From contig CAZXVW010000196.1 of the NCBI GenBank assembly GCA_964644025.1, positions 1 through 7,596 of the forward strand: a stretch of 7,596 bases of DNA. Reading direction: 5' to 3'. Each line of letters begins with the position of its first letter. Within the stretch, counting starts at the first letter, position 1. The translations under genes were made by a program, and so were the position numbers. Below are positions 6,114 through 7,596 of the stretch, one piece after another. Under the pieces are notes generated by a model that did no database searches, was not told the DNA's origin, and worked only from the letters and a program-made list of their open reading frames with translations. Source of the stretch: CAZXVW01 sp964644025 (GTDB lineage Bacteria > Acidobacteriota > Terriglobia > Bryobacterales > Bryobacteraceae).

Positions 6114-7544
6114 ATGGCAAGCGTGAGTTCCCGCCGCGGTTTTCTGAAGGCCGGGCTGGCCGGTTCGCTGGCCGCCTGTGGGGTGCGCCGGCGGCGGCGC
6201 CCGAATCTACTGGTGATCCTGACCGACGACCAGCGGCCGGACGCGATGAGCTGCTACGGTGCGCCGAGCCCGCTGAATTTCATGAAGACCCCGAACATGG
6301 ACCGGCTGGCCGCCGGAGGAGTACGGTTCCGCAACATGTTCGTCACTACCTCTTTGTGCTCGCCCAGCCGCGCCTCGATGATGACCGGCCAGTACGTGCA
6401 CACGCACGGGGTCAAGCGCTTGCGGGCCAACCTGCGGCCGGACGCCGTGATCTTTCCTTCGCTGCTCAAGAAAGCCGGCTATGAAACCGGTTTCGTCGGC
6501 AAGTGGCACATCGGGGAAGACAGCGATATTCCGAACCCCGCCTTCGATTACTGGGCCGGCATTCGCGGGCAAGGCCGGTACTTCGATCCGGTCTTGAACA
6601 TCAACGGCCGCCAGGCCAAGGAAAAGGGTTACTCGGAAGACATCTTCACCAACCACGCCATCGAATTCATCCGCCGCCGCCGCGAGAGGCCCTTCTTCCT
6701 CTGGCTGGCGCACAAGGCGCCCCATTCGCCCTGCACCCCACCGAAGCACCTGGAACAGTTATACGAGGACGTGGACGTTCCCGTGCCGGCCACTTATGAG
6801 GAGTCGCCGGCAAACAAGCCGGCCTGGTTCGCCCGGTGCCACGACCACGACTACTTCCACCGGCTGCTGTATCCGAAGCCGAACTACGAAAAGTACGTGA
6901 AGAACTACGCCCGCACGCTGAACTCGGTGGATGAAAACCTGGGGCGGATCCTTGACACGCTCGACGAGAAAGGGCTCACGGAAAACACCGCCATCTTTTA
7001 TCTGGGAGACAACGGCCACTTCCTCGGCGAGCATCAGCTCTATTCGAAGATGCTGCCTTACGAGGAATCGATGCGGATCCCGCTGCTGGTGCGGTATCCG
7101 GGTTTTGCTCCGGCGGGGGTGAACAACGACGGTATCGTTTTGAACGTGGACCTGGCGCCGACGATTCTCGATCTGGCCGGAGTGCCCGTCCCGGGCGGCA
7201 TGGAGGGCCGCTCGGCCAAGGAGCTGCTGCGGGGCGCGACGCCGGAGGGGTGGCGCCGGTCCTTCCTTTACGAGTACTTCACCAGCACCTGGGGCGTGCC
7301 CTCGCTCGAATGCGTGCGGACGGCGGACGGCTGGAAGTACGCCCGCTACCGTGACTGGGAGCAGATGTACAACCTGGAGGAAGATCCGACCGAGGTGCGA
7401 AACCTGGCTGCGCTGCCGGACTACGCCCGGAAGAAGGGCGAGTTGATCGCCGAGTTGCGCCGCCTCGGCGGCGGCGTTCGCGAGCTGGAGGGGCCGAGTG
7501 CGTACAAACCCAGGGCGCGGAAAACGCCAGCGAAGCAAAGTTGA
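6114..7544 (+). CDS. Tat-exported lipoprotein sulfatase, GlcNAc-6-sulfatase-like
   Basis: Type I sulfatase, 476 residues from ATG 6114, predicted to remove O-sulfate from a sugar at the cell envelope. Residues 6-12 read SRRGFLK (Tat motif), then AGLAGSLAAC with a lipobox L19-A-A-C22, so the mature enzyme should be lipid-anchored. Five arginines (25-29) come before the first strand, leaving only about nine residues between anchor and catalytic domain. Active-site residues are D38-D39, canonical C82-S-P-S-R86 followed by ASMMTG, K130-W-H132, H204, D299-N300, H307 and K312. GDNGHFLGEHQLYSK, YEESMRIPLLVRYPG, the VRTADGWKYARY segment and the MYNLEEDPTEVRNL tail fit the branch containing GlcNAc-6-sulfatases and mucin-desulfating enzymes. 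I infer a 6-O-sulfated amino sugar or similar, with low certainty. The C-terminus is basic and low in structure (KPRARKTPAKQS). A formylglycine-generating enzyme must be supplied from elsewhere. It is second in a probable operon with the Tat-exported oxidoreductase. Confidence 0.94.
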   Translation: MASVSSRRGFLKAGLAGSLAACGVRRRRRPNLLVILTDDQRPDAMSCYGAPSPLNFMKTPNMDRLAAGGVRFRNMFVTTSLCSPSRASMMTGQYVHTHGVKRLRANLRPDAVIFPSLLKKAGYETGFVGKWHIGEDSDIPNPAFDYWAGIRGQGRYFDPVLNINGRQAKEKGYSEDIFTNHAIEFIRRRRERPFFLWLAHKAPHSPCTPPKHLEQLYEDVDVPVPATYEESPANKPAWFARCHDHDYFHRLLYPKPNYEKYVKNYARTLNSVDENLGRILDTLDEKGLTENTAIFYLGDNGHFLGEHQLYSKMLPYEESMRIPLLVRYPGFAPAGVNNDGIVLNVDLAPTILDLAGVPVPGGMEGRSAKELLRGATPEGWRRSFLYEYFTSTWGVPSLECVRTADGWKYARYRDWEQMYNLEEDPTEVRNLAALPDYARKKGELIAELRRLGGGVRELEGPSAYKPRARKTPAKQS

Positions 7545-7596
7545 GGAGAGCTTCTTTCTCCGGCCGCCACCGCGCCTCAGCCCTGAGTACGGCCCA
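7545..7596. other. Right-edge intergenic stretch, no gene seen
   Basis: GGAGA (7545-7549) and TCTCC (7557-7561) form a weak 5-bp repeat right after the stop. Further on, GGCCG (7562-7566) with CGGCC (7590-7594) encloses CTCAG-CC-CTGAG (7576-7587), so a two-part fold is possible. There is no clear T-run, and the window ends before any next gene can be judged. Confidence 0.25.

Noticed and set aside
6185..6200. GCGCCG/CGGCGC inverted repeat as a regulatory hairpin
   Set aside because: It lies within coding sequence and follows from the run of Arg codons (CGC-CGG-CGG-CGG-CGC), so chance explains it.
6759..7538. Minus-strand open frame of 259 codons
   Set aside because: It is antisense to the lipoprotein sulfatase and has no recognisable motif.
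7545..7561. GGAGA/TCTCC repeat as a terminator of the last gene
   Set aside because: Five pairs with mixed A-T content and no following T-run are too weak to call.
1..7596. CRISPR array, insertion sequence, tRNA, phage or defence genes
   Set aside because: I found no spaced direct repeats, transposase motifs, cloverleaf-like segments or phage/defence domains on either strand.

Overview
This is a high-GC bacterial window with five protein genes and short gaps between them. The mix suggests a Gram-negative heterotroph that degrades complex glycans. It has several unrelated formylglycine sulfatases, a secreted Gfo/Idh/MocA oxidoreductase, and twin-arginine signals of the S-R-R-x-F-L type. Acidobacteriota of the Bryobacter/Solibacter kind is my first guess, with Planctomycetota or Verrucomicrobiota as alternatives. 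This rests on gene style only, because the window holds no rRNA or other marker gene.

Layout. (1) Positions 2-1423 (+): the 3' part of a sulfatase-superfamily hydrolase whose start and most of whose signal peptide lie left of the window. (2) Positions 1475-3082 (-): a complete exported arylsulfatase, convergent with gene 1 across a 51-base gap. (3) Positions 3083-3216: a compact divergent control region. (4) Positions 3217-4788 (+): a complete fused propionate/acetate-type CoA-transferase with a TTG start. (5) Positions 4872-6080 (+): a Tat-exported Gfo/Idh/MocA oxidoreductase. (6) Positions 6114-7544 (+): a sulfatase with a Tat signal and a lipobox, 33 bases downstream and probably cotranscribed with gene 5. 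Positions 7545-7596 hold no recognisable gene.

How the genes may work together. The three hydrolases belong to three different branches of the alkaline-phosphatase/sulfatase superfamily and would attack different ester positions. One resembles Pseudomonas arylsulfatase. One resembles GlcNAc-6-sulfatase-type enzymes. One has a D/Q/D/H metal-ligand set like phosphonate monoester hydrolases and may not be a sulfatase at all. Together with the exported oxidoreductase they look like part of a periplasmic module for a sulfated or otherwise esterified saccharide. No glycoside hydrolase, transporter, TonB receptor or sulfatase-maturing enzyme lies in the window, so the substrate cannot be named. The CoA-transferase is a cytoplasmic short-chain-acid enzyme and has no obvious direct link to the rest.

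I see no tRNA, rRNA, CRISPR array, insertion sequence, phage gene or wholly new system. The points most worth a second look are the ligand set and duplicated TPNLD segment of gene 1, the missing conserved Asp in the exported oxidoreductase, and the Tat-Tat gene pair.
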